Assembly: GCF_014192515.1 (NCBI RefSeq)
Contig: NZ_JACHYB010000001.1
Span: 1,736,001 to 1,800,000 of the forward strand
Origin: Microbacter margulisiae
Lineage (GTDB): Bacteria > Bacteroidota > Bacteroidia > Bacteroidales > Paludibacteraceae
Direction of reading: 5' to 3'
Length of the DNA: 64,000 nucleotides
The translations under genes and the position numbers were made by a program. This document shows, piece after piece, positions 37,311-47,256 of the stretch; positions within the stretch are counted from its first letter, which is position 1; each line of letters begins with the position of its first letter. The notes under the pieces were generated by a model, which did no database searches, was not told the DNA's origin, and saw nothing but the letters and a program-made list of their open reading frames with translations.

Positions 37311-38432
37311 TTAGACCAATTTGGAGTACACTTGCATCATATTGTGAGCTACATGTTCATCCGTGAACAGTTCTGCATGGTGCAAGCCTTTTTTTTTCAT
37401 GTCTTTTTGCAATATCGAATCAGATAAAACCTGTTGAATGGCATCAACCAACTCATCAACATTCAAAGGATCAATGTAAAACGCAGCATCTCCCCCTGTT
37501 TCATCAAAACAACCGCCTTTGGATGTAATAACAGGGAGTTCAGTACATAATGCTTCAAGGATAGGCAAGCCAAACCCTTCAAATAAAGAAGGATATATCA
37601 TACAAGAGGCGGCATGATAGATAGCAGGAAAATCAGCAAATGCGGCCTGATGTAAAAAAAGAACACGATTCTGCAGAGAATATGAAGCTATTTTTTTCGC
37701 TAATTCAGCAAAATAAGCAGTCTTGCCTCCGACGATTACCAAAGGCATATCGATATTGCCCTTATAAATGGCATCTAAAATTATACCCATATTTTTTCTA
37801 CGTTCAATGGCTCCAACTGACAGCAGAAACTGTTTGGGTAACCCATATTTATGACGTACCTGATTGATTTCATCAGCAGTAACTGTATCTCTGAAGACTG
37901 AGCTACAGCCCTGATAAACAACATCAATTTTATCTTCATCAGCACCAAAAAATTCTATACAATCGTGTTTTGTCTGTTCGCTAATAGCCACAATACGATC
38001 GGAAACATGACAACTATAACGATTTTTTTGAGTAAAAACCGTACGGTATACCGAATCATACAGTTCCGGATACCGAATAAAAATAGCATCATGGATTGTC
38101 ACTACTGTTTTTACAGCAGCAGCATGAATCCCAAAAGGTAATTCCTGGCTTAATCCATGGTAAATATCCACATGCTGACGCCTGATATCACGATTCATTG
38201 TCAACGATCTCCACAAAGAAGGCATCATTCGATCAATCAAAGCAGAAGGTTGAACAGAAACTGCACCTTGGCTATCAGGATTAAAGGGAGCATTTTTTCT
38301 TTTAGGAGTAAACAACACATACTGATTATCAGGAAAGTATTGTTGCATCAGACGAATCAGATCACGGCTGTAGTTTCCCAGTCCGCGTCGATTCCAAAAA
38401 GCACGTTTAGCATCAAATCCAATGATCATCAT
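37311..38432 (-). CDS. GT4-family glycosyltransferase
   Basis: A 373-residue GT-B glycosyltransferase. The N-terminal part has FDAKRAFWNRRGLGNYSRDL (acceptor loop). The C-terminal part has LLSVGAIERRKNMGIILDAI, then the donor-binding stretch YPSLFEGFGLPILEALCTEL with the E-x7-E pattern. Its start overlaps the end of the flippase gene by 4 bases, so the two are cotranslated and probably assemble a surface polysaccharide. The sugar is unknown. Confidence 0.9.
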   Translation of the reverse strand: MMIIGFDAKRAFWNRRGLGNYSRDLIRLMQQYFPDNQYVLFTPKRKNAPFNPDSQGAVSVQPSALIDRMMPSLWRSLTMNRDIRRQHVDIYHGLSQELPFGIHAAAVKTVVTIHDAIFIRYPELYDSVYRTVFTQKNRYSCHVSDRIVAISEQTKHDCIEFFGADEDKIDVVYQGCSSVFRDTVTADEINQVRHKYGLPKQFLLSVGAIERRKNMGIILDAIYKGNIDMPLVIVGGKTAYFAELAKKIASYSLQNRVLFLHQAAFADFPAIYHAASCMIYPSLFEGFGLPILEALCTELPVITSKGGCFDETGGDAAFYIDPLNVDELVDAIQQVLSDSILQKDMKKKGLHHAELFTDEHVAHNMMQVYSKLV

Positions 38433-39919
38433 TTAAAAAATTTATTGATATACGGCATTTTATTCAAAGGGAAGTCATGCTTAACAGCGTATCTGACAAA
38501 AATAGCCAGCAACACAGTCCGAAATGCTAAAGTAATTATTATGAAATGAAACTTCACAAACCAGCCCAGTACAAATAAAACAGCAGCCAGCAGGAAATAT
38601 TTTCCTATGACTTTCAGTTGATAATCGATTGGAAAATACTTTTGTCCATAAAAATAAGAAAGTATTGCAATAACGAAATAAGCCGAAAATGCAGCCCAAG
38701 CTGAACCAAAATAATACATTGAAGGTACTAACAAGATATTTAGAGATAAGGTAATTATAAAGCCGATACCTGAAAAAATCGCTCCCCAAATCGTCTTGTC
38801 AATAAGTTTATACCATAAAGAAAGATTGAAAAAAATTCCCTGAAACAAATAGGAACCAAGTACAATAGGAACAACTGCCAATCCCTGACGATATTCCGGG
38901 CCAATAATATATTTCAGCACGTCAAGATAAAATGTCATGGATAATACCAGCATTAAAGCAAAGATAATGAAATATTTCATGGCATCTGAATAGGCGGCCT
39001 TGCTGTTACTATCCTTGTGTTGGGCAAAAACAAATGGCTCGTATGCAAAACGGAAAGCCTGAGTAAACATCATCATCACCATCGCAACTTTAGAGCAAGC
39101 ACCATAAATACCCAGTAATTTCATGCCTTCTACATGATTTGGATAGATCACCGGAAACAATATTTTATCAATCGTTTGATTCATTATGCCTGCTATGCCC
39201 AACAACAATAGAGGGAAGGAATAACTCAGAATCTGTTTCAATAAAGGCCAATTCAATCGAAACTTGATATGAATTACAAAAGGCAACAAGCAGAGTAGAG
39301 CAACAACTGTAGAGATCAGATTAGCTACAAAAATGTATCCTACTCCATAATCCGAACGATAAAACCAACTGATCGAACCTGGATGATGGTGCTGAAGCCA
39401 CGGGCATGCTATCAAAAAGAAAAGATTAAAAAAGATATTGACAAAGATCATCACCATTTTTAATCCGGCGAACATGTATGGCCTGTTTTTATATCGCAAG
39501 TAAGCAAAAGGAATAGCGCTAAAAGCATCCATCGCAACCACCACTCCCAACATAGCAATGAACTCAGGATGTTTATGGTACCCCAACATGTTAGCAAAAG
39601 GAGCGGCAAAAATCACTGTTATAATTGCGAACACTAATGATGTCGACCCTACACTCGAAAGAATAGTTCCATAGACTTCTTCCGCTTTGTTTTCCTGTTT
39701 GTTGGCAAATCGGAAAAATCCGGTTTCCATACCATACGTCAAAACGACCAGCAATAAAGCCGTCCAGCCATACAAATTAGTCACTATGCCATAATCAGCG
39801 GTATTGGTCAATACATAAGCATACAGCGGAACCAAAAGCCAATTCAACACTTTGCCGGCAATACTACTTACGCCATAAATTGCCGTGTCTTTTGCCAATC
39901 TGACTAATTTACTCATCAA
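38429..39919 (-). CDS. Polysaccharide flippase (Wzx/MATE-like, MVF superfamily)
   Basis: A 496-residue integral membrane protein with 12 to 14 hydrophobic segments. The start KDTAIYGVSSIAGKVLNWLL and the charged loop GMETGFFRFANKQE are typical of Wzx-type lipid-linked oligosaccharide flippases, with a C-terminal polysaccharide-synthesis domain. It precedes a GT4 gene with a 4-base overlap. No Wzy polymerase or further glycosyltransferases are adjacent, so this is not a full capsule locus. Confidence 0.85.
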   Translation of the reverse strand: MMSKLVRLAKDTAIYGVSSIAGKVLNWLLVPLYAYVLTNTADYGIVTNLYGWTALLLVVLTYGMETGFFRFANKQENKAEEVYGTILSSVGSTSLVFAIITVIFAAPFANMLGYHKHPEFIAMLGVVVAMDAFSAIPFAYLRYKNRPYMFAGLKMVMIFVNIFFNLFFLIACPWLQHHHPGSISWFYRSDYGVGYIFVANLISTVVALLCLLPFVIHIKFRLNWPLLKQILSYSFPLLLLGIAGIMNQTIDKILFPVIYPNHVEGMKLLGIYGACSKVAMVMMMFTQAFRFAYEPFVFAQHKDSNSKAAYSDAMKYFIIFALMLVLSMTFYLDVLKYIIGPEYRQGLAVVPIVLGSYLFQGIFFNLSLWYKLIDKTIWGAIFSGIGFIITLSLNILLVPSMYYFGSAWAAFSAYFVIAILSYFYGQKYFPIDYQLKVIGKYFLLAAVLFVLGWFVKFHFIIITLAFRTVLLAIFVRYAVKHDFPLNKMPYINKFFK

Positions 39920-39981
39920 TAACTTACTTAATTTTGATTCTGATTGCTATAACTTATTTCTAAAATCAGGAGAATCGAACA

Positions 39982-41010
39982 TTAGAAAAGCAACGGCTGG
40001 TCAGGCTGTCTGGTTCGTCCCAAATGTTGATATGCAAGCTCTGTAACTTCTCTGCCACGTGGAGTCCTTTTCAAGAAACCTTCCTTGATCAGAAAAGGTT
40101 CATAGACTTCCTCGATTGTACCCTGATCTTCACTTAATGCAGTTGCAATGGTGGAAAGTCCAACCGGGCCTCCCTGAAATTTATCTATGATAGTCAAAAG
40201 AATTTTATTATCAATTTCATCCAATCCATATTGATCAATATTCAAAGCTTCAAGCGCATAACAGGCTATGGAATGATCAATGGCACCATCACCCTTTACC
40301 TGCGCAAAATCCCGGACGCGACGCAGCAGAGCGTTGGCAATACGAGGAGTTCCGCGACTGCGGGAAGCTATTTCAGCAGCCGCTTCATGAGAACAGGTCA
40401 CACGTAGAATTGCTGCCGAACGCTGGATAATTTTAATCAGGACACCATCATCATAATACTCTAAATGAAAATTAATGCCAAAACGCGCCCGCAACGGACT
40501 GGTCAATAAGCCGCTCCGTGTAGTTGCTCCAACTAATGTAAATGGATTAAGAGCCAACTGGATTGATCGGGCACTTGGCCCTTTATCAATCATAATATCA
40601 ATCCGATAATCCTCCATTGCTGAATATAGATACTCTTCAACAATAGGGCTAAGACGGTGTATCTCATCGATAAACAAAACCTCATTGGGTTCCAAAGAAG
40701 TAAGTAACCCAGCCAAATCACCAGGTTTATCGAGCACCGGGCCAGAAGTCATTTTCAAACCAACCCCAAGTTCGTTTGCAATAATGTTTGAAAGGGTGGT
40801 TTTACCTAACCCGGGGGGGCCATGTAGCAGAACATGATCAAGAGATTCGCCACGCAAACGGGCAGCCTGCACGAAAATGGACAAATTTTCAATAATCTTA
40901 CGCTGACCATTGAAATCATTAAACGAAAGCGGACGCAAAGCATTTTCATACTCTTTATCAGTCTCGTTATGAAGCTGTGAACTTCGAATATCAAATGTAT
41001 CCATCGGCAT
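39982..41010 (-). CDS. ruvB: Holliday junction branch migration ATPase RuvB
   Basis: A 342-residue AAA+ motor that drives branch migration with RuvA. Visible are [19 protein letters not shown], Walker [13 protein letters not shown], Walker [11 protein letters not shown], sensor 1 with [19 protein letters not shown], and the C-terminal winged-helix domain ending [17 protein letters not shown]. ruvA and ruvC are not adjacent, as is usual in this phylum. The second ATG (41004) is an equally good start. Confidence 0.97.
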   Translation of the reverse strand: MPMDTFDIRSSQLHNETDKEYENALRPLSFNDFNGQRKIIENLSIFVQAARLRGESLDHVLLHGPPGLGKTTLSNIIANELGVGLKMTSGPVLDKPGDLAGLLTSLEPNEVLFIDEIHRLSPIVEEYLYSAMEDYRIDIMIDKGPSARSIQLALNPFTLVGATTRSGLLTSPLRARFGINFHLEYYDDGVLIKIIQRSAAILRVTCSHEAAAEIASRSRGTPRIANALLRRVRDFAQVKGDGAIDHSIACYALEALNIDQYGLDEIDNKILLTIIDKFQGGPVGLSTIATALSEDQGTIEEVYEPFLIKEGFLKRTPRGREVTELAYQHLGRTRQPDQPLLF

Positions 41011-41025
41011 GTCAGATTCGAGTTA

Positions 41026-41033
41026 CAAAGATA
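41026..41033 (-). promoter_or_regulatory. -7 element near ruvB
   Basis: On the minus strand this reads TATCTTTG, 15 bases upstream of the ATG at 41010. The short leader slightly favours the ATG at 41004. Confidence 0.4.
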
Positions 41034-41109
41034 ACCATTTGCAACCAATCATTAGAGTAGGCTCAATATTTTATACATTCCTATGTATGATCATTTACAG
41101 CAAAACGTA

Positions 41110-42423
41110 CTATTTCTGTCGCATGAATAGTTGAACCGGAGTACCGGAGAAATTCCATTTAGACCGAAGCTTATTTTCCAGGAAACGCAGATAGGGGTCT
41201 TTGACGTATTGTGGTAAATTGGCAAAAAACACAAAGGTTGGCACCTGTGTATCAGGAAGTTGAGTTACATATTTAATTTTAATATATTTCCCTTTCAACG
41301 CAGGAGGTGGATAATTTTCAATTAAAGGCAAAAAGAAATCATTCAGATCGTGAGTCGAAACCCTACGTGTTTTGTTGTGATACACAGCATCTGCCGTCTC
41401 TATTACTTTAAAGATACGCTGTTTCGTAATCGCTGAAGTAAAAATAATCGGAAAATCCACAAAAGGCGATAATCGTTCGCGTATTGACGACTCAATTTGT
41501 TTAATATCCTTCGATGACTTGTCTTCTATCAAATCCCATTTGTTGACGCAAGCCACCATCCCTTTTTTATTTTTCTGAATCAATGAAAAAATATTCAGAT
41601 CCTGGCTTTCTATACCACGAGTGGCATCAATCATGAGAATACAAACGTCAGAATTTTCAATAGCCCGAATGGCCCTCACAACCGAATAATACTCAAGGTC
41701 TTCTACCACTTTGCTCTTTTTGCGGATGCCGGCCGTATCAACCAGATAAAAATCATGTTCAAATTTGTTATAACGGGAATAAATCGAATCACGTGTAGTG
41801 CCGGGAATATCTGTCACTAAAGTACGTTCCTCTCCCATCAACACATTGACTAAAGAAGATTTTCCAGCGTTGGGACGACCAACCACAGCAAAACGGGGGA
41901 TATTTTCCTCTACTATTTCTGCCTGTTGATCATGCAATTGAGACATAATTTCATCCAACAAATCACCTGTACCGGTTCCATTAACAGCAGAGATAACAAA
42001 AGGTTCACCCAACCCAAATTTGTAAAATTCAGCAGCCTGAGGATTCAATTCAAAATTGTCTGCTTTATTTGAGACCAGAATAAGAGGCTTCGAAACCCGT
42101 CGCAACATATTGGCAATTTCCATATCAAGATCTGTAATTCCACTTAATATATCCACCATGAAAAGCAGCAAATCAGCTTCTTCCATTGCGATAAGCACCT
42201 GACGTTTAATTTCTTCTTCAAAAACATCAGTTGAAGTTTGAACCCAGCCTCCAGTATCAATTAATGAAAATTCACGTCCGTTCCATTCTACTTTTCCATA
42301 TTGTCTATCCCTCGTAGTACCAGCCTCTTCAGTGACAATGGCGCGGCGGGATTTTGTTAAACGATTGAATAATGTAGATTTCCCCACATTTGGACGTCCT
42401 ACTATAGCTACTAAATTGCTCAT
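41110..42423 (-). CDS. der: Ribosome-assembly GTPase Der (EngA)
   Basis: A 437-residue protein with two tandem GTPase domains. The first starts [20 protein letters not shown]; the second has [20 protein letters not shown], with [11 protein letters not shown] switch II and [10 protein letters not shown]4. A C-terminal KH-like domain follows ([20 protein letters not shown]). It binds the 50S subunit late in assembly. The frame is open 13 codons upstream, but the ATG at 42423 fits the family. Confidence 0.97.
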   Translation of the reverse strand: MSNLVAIVGRPNVGKSTLFNRLTKSRRAIVTEEAGTTRDRQYGKVEWNGREFSLIDTGGWVQTSTDVFEEEIKRQVLIAMEEADLLLFMVDILSGITDLDMEIANMLRRVSKPLILVSNKADNFELNPQAAEFYKFGLGEPFVISAVNGTGTGDLLDEIMSQLHDQQAEIVEENIPRFAVVGRPNAGKSSLVNVLMGEERTLVTDIPGTTRDSIYSRYNKFEHDFYLVDTAGIRKKSKVVEDLEYYSVVRAIRAIENSDVCILMIDATRGIESQDLNIFSLIQKNKKGMVACVNKWDLIEDKSSKDIKQIESSIRERLSPFVDFPIIFTSAITKQRIFKVIETADAVYHNKTRRVSTHDLNDFFLPLIENYPPPALKGKYIKIKYVTQLPDTQVPTFVFFANLPQYVKDPYLRFLENKLRSKWNFSGTPVQLFMRQK

Positions 42424-42619
42424 GAGATTGGTTTTGGGCCGACATTTGAATGTGTCAGGCAAATAAAAATTTTAATTGGATTCTTTGTATCAAGCAGAAA
42501 TTATCTTTTCATTAATGAGACTATCCGAAAGAATATTCTTTCTTCTATTCAAATCGAATATCATATACAAACTTCTGTATTGATAATTATTGCAGGACAA
42601 GATTATTTGTTAACCGACA

Positions 42620-43123
42620 CTACTTACTATTTAGAAAAATTGAATCGCGAACAATGTATAAATCTTGCTGCACCTGAGGTAATGCTTTTGATATTTCTTC
42701 TTCTAAGGACTTAGCTTCATTTCTGGTTTTACAGTTTCCTACCCGCACTTTCCAAAAAGGTGAATTAAAAATCACATAAACCGGCGTATTTGGCATAGCT
42801 TCCAAAACAGCATCTTGCATCGAAAACGCCTTATTTTTAGCAGTTCTTGGCATACTACTGGAAAAAACCTGTACTCGAAAACCAGGTACTTGTTTAGACG
42901 GAACATACGAAGCTATGACTTCCGGCGTTTGCGATCCTTCAGGCATTTTATCTTTGAATACTAAGTCAGTGATTTTTTTTGATTGATAGATGATTACCTT
43001 TGCATGAGTCAGAGTATCAGGCGAAGCAAGCACCGACAATAACTGTTGAGGCATAACCGGTTGTCCAAACAAGCAAAAAAGCAAGATGACCGGCAAAATC
43101 CTTTGAAAAGCAAGCTTACTCAT
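42620..43123 (-). CDS. SPOR-domain secreted protein
   Basis: A 167-residue protein with a signal peptide (1-25) and a C-terminal SPOR domain (about 85-160: GFRVQVFSSSMPRTAKNKAF, YVIFNSPFWKVRVGNCKTRN, YIV). SPOR domains bind glycan strands lacking stem peptides, usually at the division site. The gene stands alone; a TACCTTTG element lies upstream at 43159-43166. Confidence 0.85.
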   Translation of the reverse strand: MSKLAFQRILPVILLFCLFGQPVMPQQLLSVLASPDTLTHAKVIIYQSKKITDLVFKDKMPEGSQTPEVIASYVPSKQVPGFRVQVFSSSMPRTAKNKAFSMQDAVLEAMPNTPVYVIFNSPFWKVRVGNCKTRNEAKSLEEEISKALPQVQQDLYIVRDSIFLNSK

Positions 43124-43158
43124 ATAAATTCAATGACATAGACAACAAAAAATCGTTA

Positions 43159-43166
43159 CAAAGGTA
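43159..43166 (-). promoter_or_regulatory. -7 element of the SPOR-protein gene
   Basis: On the minus strand this reads TACCTTTG, 35 bases upstream of the ATG at 43123. Confidence 0.5.
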
Positions 43167-43250
43167 CACATTTTCAACCAAAAGCCTATCAATGTCGTAG
43201 AAAATTCAGTCAAAACCATCCAATGGAAAACCTTATGCGGATAATTTTTA

Positions 43251-43258
43251 TAACTTTG
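43251..43258 (+). promoter_or_regulatory. -7 element of the polyprenyl synthase gene
   Basis: TAACTTTG lies 23 bases upstream of the ATG at 43282. It covers the GTG at 43258 that would otherwise be an alternative start, so that GTG is unlikely to be in the transcript. Confidence 0.6.
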
Positions 43259-43281
43259 TGCCTTTAAGTAAAACCATTTCA

Positions 43282-44268
43282 ATGAATGACATAGCAGCCA
43301 TTAAACAACCTGTCTTAGCTGAATTCCAACAATTCGAATCCGCTTTTGCAGATGCGTTTGAGTCTGACAACCATACTCTTAAAGAAGTTTACGTTTACGT
43401 GCTTAACAACGTAGGGAAACAGGTACGCCCGCTCTTAACGCTCTTATGTAGTCAGATATGCGGGGGCATTACAGACACAACTATCCAGGCTGGCGTAGCA
43501 CTTGAATTAATGCATACCGCCAGCCTTTTGCACGATGACGTAATTGATGAAGCAGAACAACGCCGCGGGAAACCGTCAGTACACTCACGTTGGGGCAATA
43601 AAGCAGCCATTTTGTCGGGCGATTATTTACTCGCAAGCAGCTTTTTAGTATCAACAACGATCAATCACCCTCAAATATGGAGAATTCTGGCTTCCGTTGG
43701 CAAACAACTAGCAGTTGGAGAGTTGCTCCAACAAGACAGCACAATTACCGTTGAGAATCAATGGAGTGAAGCCAATTATTTTGATGTGATTAACAACAAA
43801 ACAGCGCAATTATTTGCTGCATGTTGCCAAATAGGAGCTCTAGGAGCCAACGCTCCAAAAACGCAAGTACTTGCCATGAAAGAATTTGGACAAAATATCG
43901 GCTTAATATTCCAAATCAAAGATGATATTTTCGATTATTTCGATAGCGCTGAGATTGGTAAGCCAACAGGCAACGATTTAAAAGAAGGAAAAATTACCCT
44001 GCCATTGCTTCATGCTCTTTCTCAGGTCTCTGAAGATGAGAGCAATGCAATGATGAATAATATCCGAAAAGTCTTTTTAGAACACAATGAGTCATTAATA
44101 CCTACTATTCAAAAATTTGCGAGATCAAATGGAGGAATACGTTATGCGGAAGAACAAATGGATCTTTTCCACCAAAAAGCCTTAGATGCTTTATCCATAT
44201 TTGAAGAATCAAAAGAAAAAGCTTCCCTACTGGCGACATTGCAATTTGTTTCTGACCGCACGTACTAA
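43282..44268 (+). CDS. Polyprenyl diphosphate synthase (octaprenyl-type)
   Basis: A 328-residue trans-isoprenyl diphosphate synthase. The first Asp-rich motif is LLHDDVIDEAEQRRGKPSVH (Asp85, 86, 89) and the second is IFQIKDDIFDYFDSAEIGKP. Long-chain products feed menaquinone or lipid carriers. The position of the promoter element rules out the GTG start at 43258. It opens a run of five plus-strand genes ending in porX. Confidence 0.93.
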   Translation: MNDIAAIKQPVLAEFQQFESAFADAFESDNHTLKEVYVYVLNNVGKQVRPLLTLLCSQICGGITDTTIQAGVALELMHTASLLHDDVIDEAEQRRGKPSVHSRWGNKAAILSGDYLLASSFLVSTTINHPQIWRILASVGKQLAVGELLQQDSTITVENQWSEANYFDVINNKTAQLFAACCQIGALGANAPKTQVLAMKEFGQNIGLIFQIKDDIFDYFDSAEIGKPTGNDLKEGKITLPLLHALSQVSEDESNAMMNNIRKVFLEHNESLIPTIQKFARSNGGIRYAEEQMDLFHQKALDALSIFEESKEKASLLATLQFVSDRTY

Positions 44269-44284
44269 CCATAATCTATTTAAT

Positions 44285-45091
44285 ATGAACAAAGTATATT
44301 CCAGACCATTTTGGATTTATATAATTGCGGTCGGATTGGTGACCATGAATTTAATATCATGTAGTTCAACCAAGAAATTAGCGGCTACACATTCGACAAT
44401 ATCCAACCAAGCTAAAATTAAGACATTTTCTCCTGAAATTCCACAGTTTGATACATGGAACATCGGAAAATGTAAAGTCTCACTCACAATGAACGACCGG
44501 AATATTACAGTTCCAGCCTCTTTGCGAATCGTAAAAGACAGTCTTATATCACTTTCAATACAACCTCTTTTGGGAATTGAGATGTATCGGGCAGAACTGA
44601 CTCCTGATTCAATTTCCCTGATCGATCGTGGAAACCATATGGTGTTCACTACTTCATACGAATTTTTCACAAAGAAGTTTGGAATTCCCATCCATTTTAG
44701 TGACATACAAGCTATTCTGACAGACAATTTATTGAAAAATACGACAACACCAGAGGTAAACTCTCAGCCTCAAGATAGCGTAGCAAAATGGATGACGTCC
44801 CGCAATGAGTTAAAAATTGAATATGCCATTTCGCAAGCAAATCAATTAGTCCAAACACTGATTACAAAAAATGACAGCCAGGCAATATTTCAGTGCATCT
44901 ATGCACAATTTGTCAAGATAGGAGAACAATTGGTTCCAACCAGTTGCGCGATGTCAGTGTCGTCCAACAACCGACACGCTGAAATGACCTTAACATACCA
45001 AAATGTCAACGTAAACACAGGAATTCATTCACGACCTTTGAACACATCTCATTATCAAAGAGTTTCTTTAGATCAAATCTTGCCATTCTAA
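44285..45091 (+). CDS. DUF4292 family lipoprotein
   Basis: A 268-residue lipoprotein (lipobox NLISC, Cys at about 26). The mature part has the DUF4292 pattern: VPASLRIVKDSLISLSIQPL, LGIEMYRAELTPDSISLIDR, and a C-terminal LTYQNVNVNTG strand. The fold is related to LolA/LolB-like lipoprotein carriers. It lies 20 bases upstream of the EnvC-like gene, an order common in Bacteroidota. The frame is open upstream inside the synthase gene; the ATG at 44285 gives the signal sequence. Confidence 0.8.
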   Translation: MNKVYSRPFWIYIIAVGLVTMNLISCSSTKKLAATHSTISNQAKIKTFSPEIPQFDTWNIGKCKVSLTMNDRNITVPASLRIVKDSLISLSIQPLLGIEMYRAELTPDSISLIDRGNHMVFTTSYEFFTKKFGIPIHFSDIQAILTDNLLKNTTTPEVNSQPQDSVAKWMTSRNELKIEYAISQANQLVQTLITKNDSQAIFQCIYAQFVKIGEQLVPTSCAMSVSSNNRHAEMTLTYQNVNVNTGIHSRPLNTSHYQRVSLDQILPF

Positions 45092-45111
45092 TTTTCAATT
45101 TTTCGCGTCTT

Positions 45112-46395
45112 ATGAAACGATTTTTCGTGTTTGTTCTAATCTTTTCAGTTGTCGGATTGCCTTTATTTTCTCAAAGTATCAAAGAATTAGAATTACAACG
45201 AAAGAGAATGTTGGAATCCATTTCGATGACAAATAAAATGTTGAGCAAGACACAACAATCTGCAAATTCAACTATCAACAGACTCGTTATTATTCGTAAA
45301 AACATAGGACTGAGACAAAAACTTATAGTAAACCTAAATCAGGAAATATCAGTCTTGGATCAAACCATTGACACTCTGCAAAATGAACAAAACACACTGG
45401 AACTGCACCTGAATAATCTCAAAAAGGATTATGCCCGGTTGCTTCAAGAGAGCCAAATGCGTCAGGATACCTATTCCGAATTGTTATTTCTTTTCTCGTC
45501 CCAATCTATAGCTCAGGCCTATCGACGTATGCGGTATTTAAAGGAGTTTAGTGATTATCGAAAAAGACAGGCAGAAGAAATCATTTCCGTAGAGAAAAAA
45601 GTGGCTTTCCAGCAACAACTGCTAACTCAGACCCGTGATGCAAAAGAATCATTGCGTCAGCAAAAAGAAAGTGAAAGTCAGAAATTAAAAACAGAACAAC
45701 AAAAAGCAAACCAAACGTACTATTCACTAAAAGGTCAGGAGAGGAACTTACGTTCACAATTAACTAGACAACAGAGAATTGCGAATGCTTTGAATGCAAA
45801 AATAGAACAACTTATTGCAGAAGAAATTCGTCGTGCAGAAGAACGTAAACGGGCGGAAGCTGCTGCTGCAGCCAGAAAAAAAGCAGAGGCTTCCAAAACC
45901 GGCATTGTCCGAAAACAGACTCCAACACGAACACAGGGACAATCTATCGATTATATGACAAAAGAAGAGCAGCTTATCGCCGGCAGTTTTGCTGCAAATA
46001 AAGGGCGGTTACCTTGGCCTGTCGAAAAAGGATTTATTAGTCAACATTTCGGGATACAACAACACCCTATTTTACAGCATGTTACAACAAACAACAAAGG
46101 AATTTACATTCAGACGCAACGCAATGCAGATGCTAGAGCCATTTTTGAAGGTGTGGTAACGGAACGTTTTTCACTTCCGGGGAGTAACAATGCCATTATT
46201 ATAAAACATGGAAATTATCGGACAGTGTATGCGAACCTGACAACAATTTATGTAAGAGAAGGGCAGCATGTTTCTGCAAAACAAAAAATTGGCAGGATAT
46301 ACACTGACGATGAAAATGGTGGAAAAACAGAACTATATTTGATGATATGGAAAGATAAAACGCCATTAAATCCCGAATTATGGTTGGCTCATTAA
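45112..46395 (+). CDS. EnvC-like murein hydrolase activator
   Basis: A 427-residue periplasmic protein with a signal peptide (1-20), a long coiled coil (about 22-255, with a KAEERKRAEAAAAARKKAEA-type basic stretch near 245) and a C-terminal LytM/M23-like domain (about 300-425). The LytM zinc residues are degenerate: the HxGxD position reads NKGIYIQT and the HxH strand reads ELYLMIW. It is therefore an activator of amidases rather than a peptidase, as in EnvC. It acts at the division site. Confidence 0.88.
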   Translation: MKRFFVFVLIFSVVGLPLFSQSIKELELQRKRMLESISMTNKMLSKTQQSANSTINRLVIIRKNIGLRQKLIVNLNQEISVLDQTIDTLQNEQNTLELHLNNLKKDYARLLQESQMRQDTYSELLFLFSSQSIAQAYRRMRYLKEFSDYRKRQAEEIISVEKKVAFQQQLLTQTRDAKESLRQQKESESQKLKTEQQKANQTYYSLKGQERNLRSQLTRQQRIANALNAKIEQLIAEEIRRAEERKRAEAAAAARKKAEASKTGIVRKQTPTRTQGQSIDYMTKEEQLIAGSFAANKGRLPWPVEKGFISQHFGIQQHPILQHVTTNNKGIYIQTQRNADARAIFEGVVTERFSLPGSNNAIIIKHGNYRTVYANLTTIYVREGQHVSAKQKIGRIYTDDENGGKTELYLMIWKDKTPLNPELWLAH

Positions 46396-46430
46396 TTCAT
46401 GAGCGTTCACAACATTGTAAAGCATAATTT

Positions 46431-47195
46431 ATGATGATTTCAGCAGCTACCCTAAAATGGATTCATACTTTATCACAAAAAAAGCAACGCGACGAACAGT
46501 TATTATTTGTAGCTGAAGGATATAAAACAATTCAGGAATTATTACCATATTTCTTTTGTAAGCTACTATTGACTACCGAAGAGCAATGGCAATCACATCC
46601 TCTGAACATAGACAGCCGGACTGAAACTATTCAGGCTGCACACAAAGCTATAGAGCGAGCTTCACTACAGAAAACGCCGCAAGGAATGATAGCTGTTTTT
46701 GAAAAGCCAGTAAATAAAAAAGAAATCCCATTCTTAACTTCCGGCCTTTACCTTGCTCTTGATGGAATCCAGAACCCAGGCAATCTGGGAACAATTATTC
46801 GCATTGCGGATTGGTTCGGTATCAAGCATATATTTTGTTCTCCGGATAGCGCCGATGCCTTCAATCCGAAAACAGTACAAGCAACTATGGGGTCTTTGGG
46901 AAGAGTCAGCGTTTCATATGTTTATTTAGAGGAATTCATTAAAAAGAATATCAACCAATTACCAATATATGGAACATTTCTCGAAGGAGACTCGTTGTTT
47001 CATGTATCGTTGCCCCAAGATGCGCTAATTGTTTTAGGAAATGAAGGTAATGGAATCTCTGCTTCAGTAGCCAAGTGCGTTCCGAATGCATTGAAAATTC
47101 CATCCTTTCCAGAAGGAGCAGCAACTGCAGAATCGTTGAATGTAGCAACAGCGGCTGCCATCATATGCGCGGAATTCAGGCGGTCAACACTTTGA
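46431..47195 (+). CDS. TrmH/SpoU-family RNA methyltransferase
   Basis: A 254-residue SPOUT methyltransferase. The N-terminal substrate-binding domain (KKQRDEQLLFVAEGYKTIQE) is followed by the knotted catalytic domain: ALDGIQNPGNLGTIIRIADW, LIVLGNEGNGIS, and IPSFPEGAATAESLNVATAA. The rRNA or tRNA target is not clear. It is a second SpoU member in the window besides rlmB. It lies between the EnvC-like gene and porX in a conserved Bacteroidota order. Confidence 0.87.
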   Translation: MMISAATLKWIHTLSQKKQRDEQLLFVAEGYKTIQELLPYFFCKLLLTTEEQWQSHPLNIDSRTETIQAAHKAIERASLQKTPQGMIAVFEKPVNKKEIPFLTSGLYLALDGIQNPGNLGTIIRIADWFGIKHIFCSPDSADAFNPKTVQATMGSLGRVSVSYVYLEEFIKKNINQLPIYGTFLEGDSLFHVSLPQDALIVLGNEGNGISASVAKCVPNALKIPSFPEGAATAESLNVATAAAIICAEFRRSTL

Positions 47196-47256
47196 AAATA
47201 CAAGAACGGGAGACAATCAGGCTGACTGACTTATCATCACTTAAAAGAATATCATA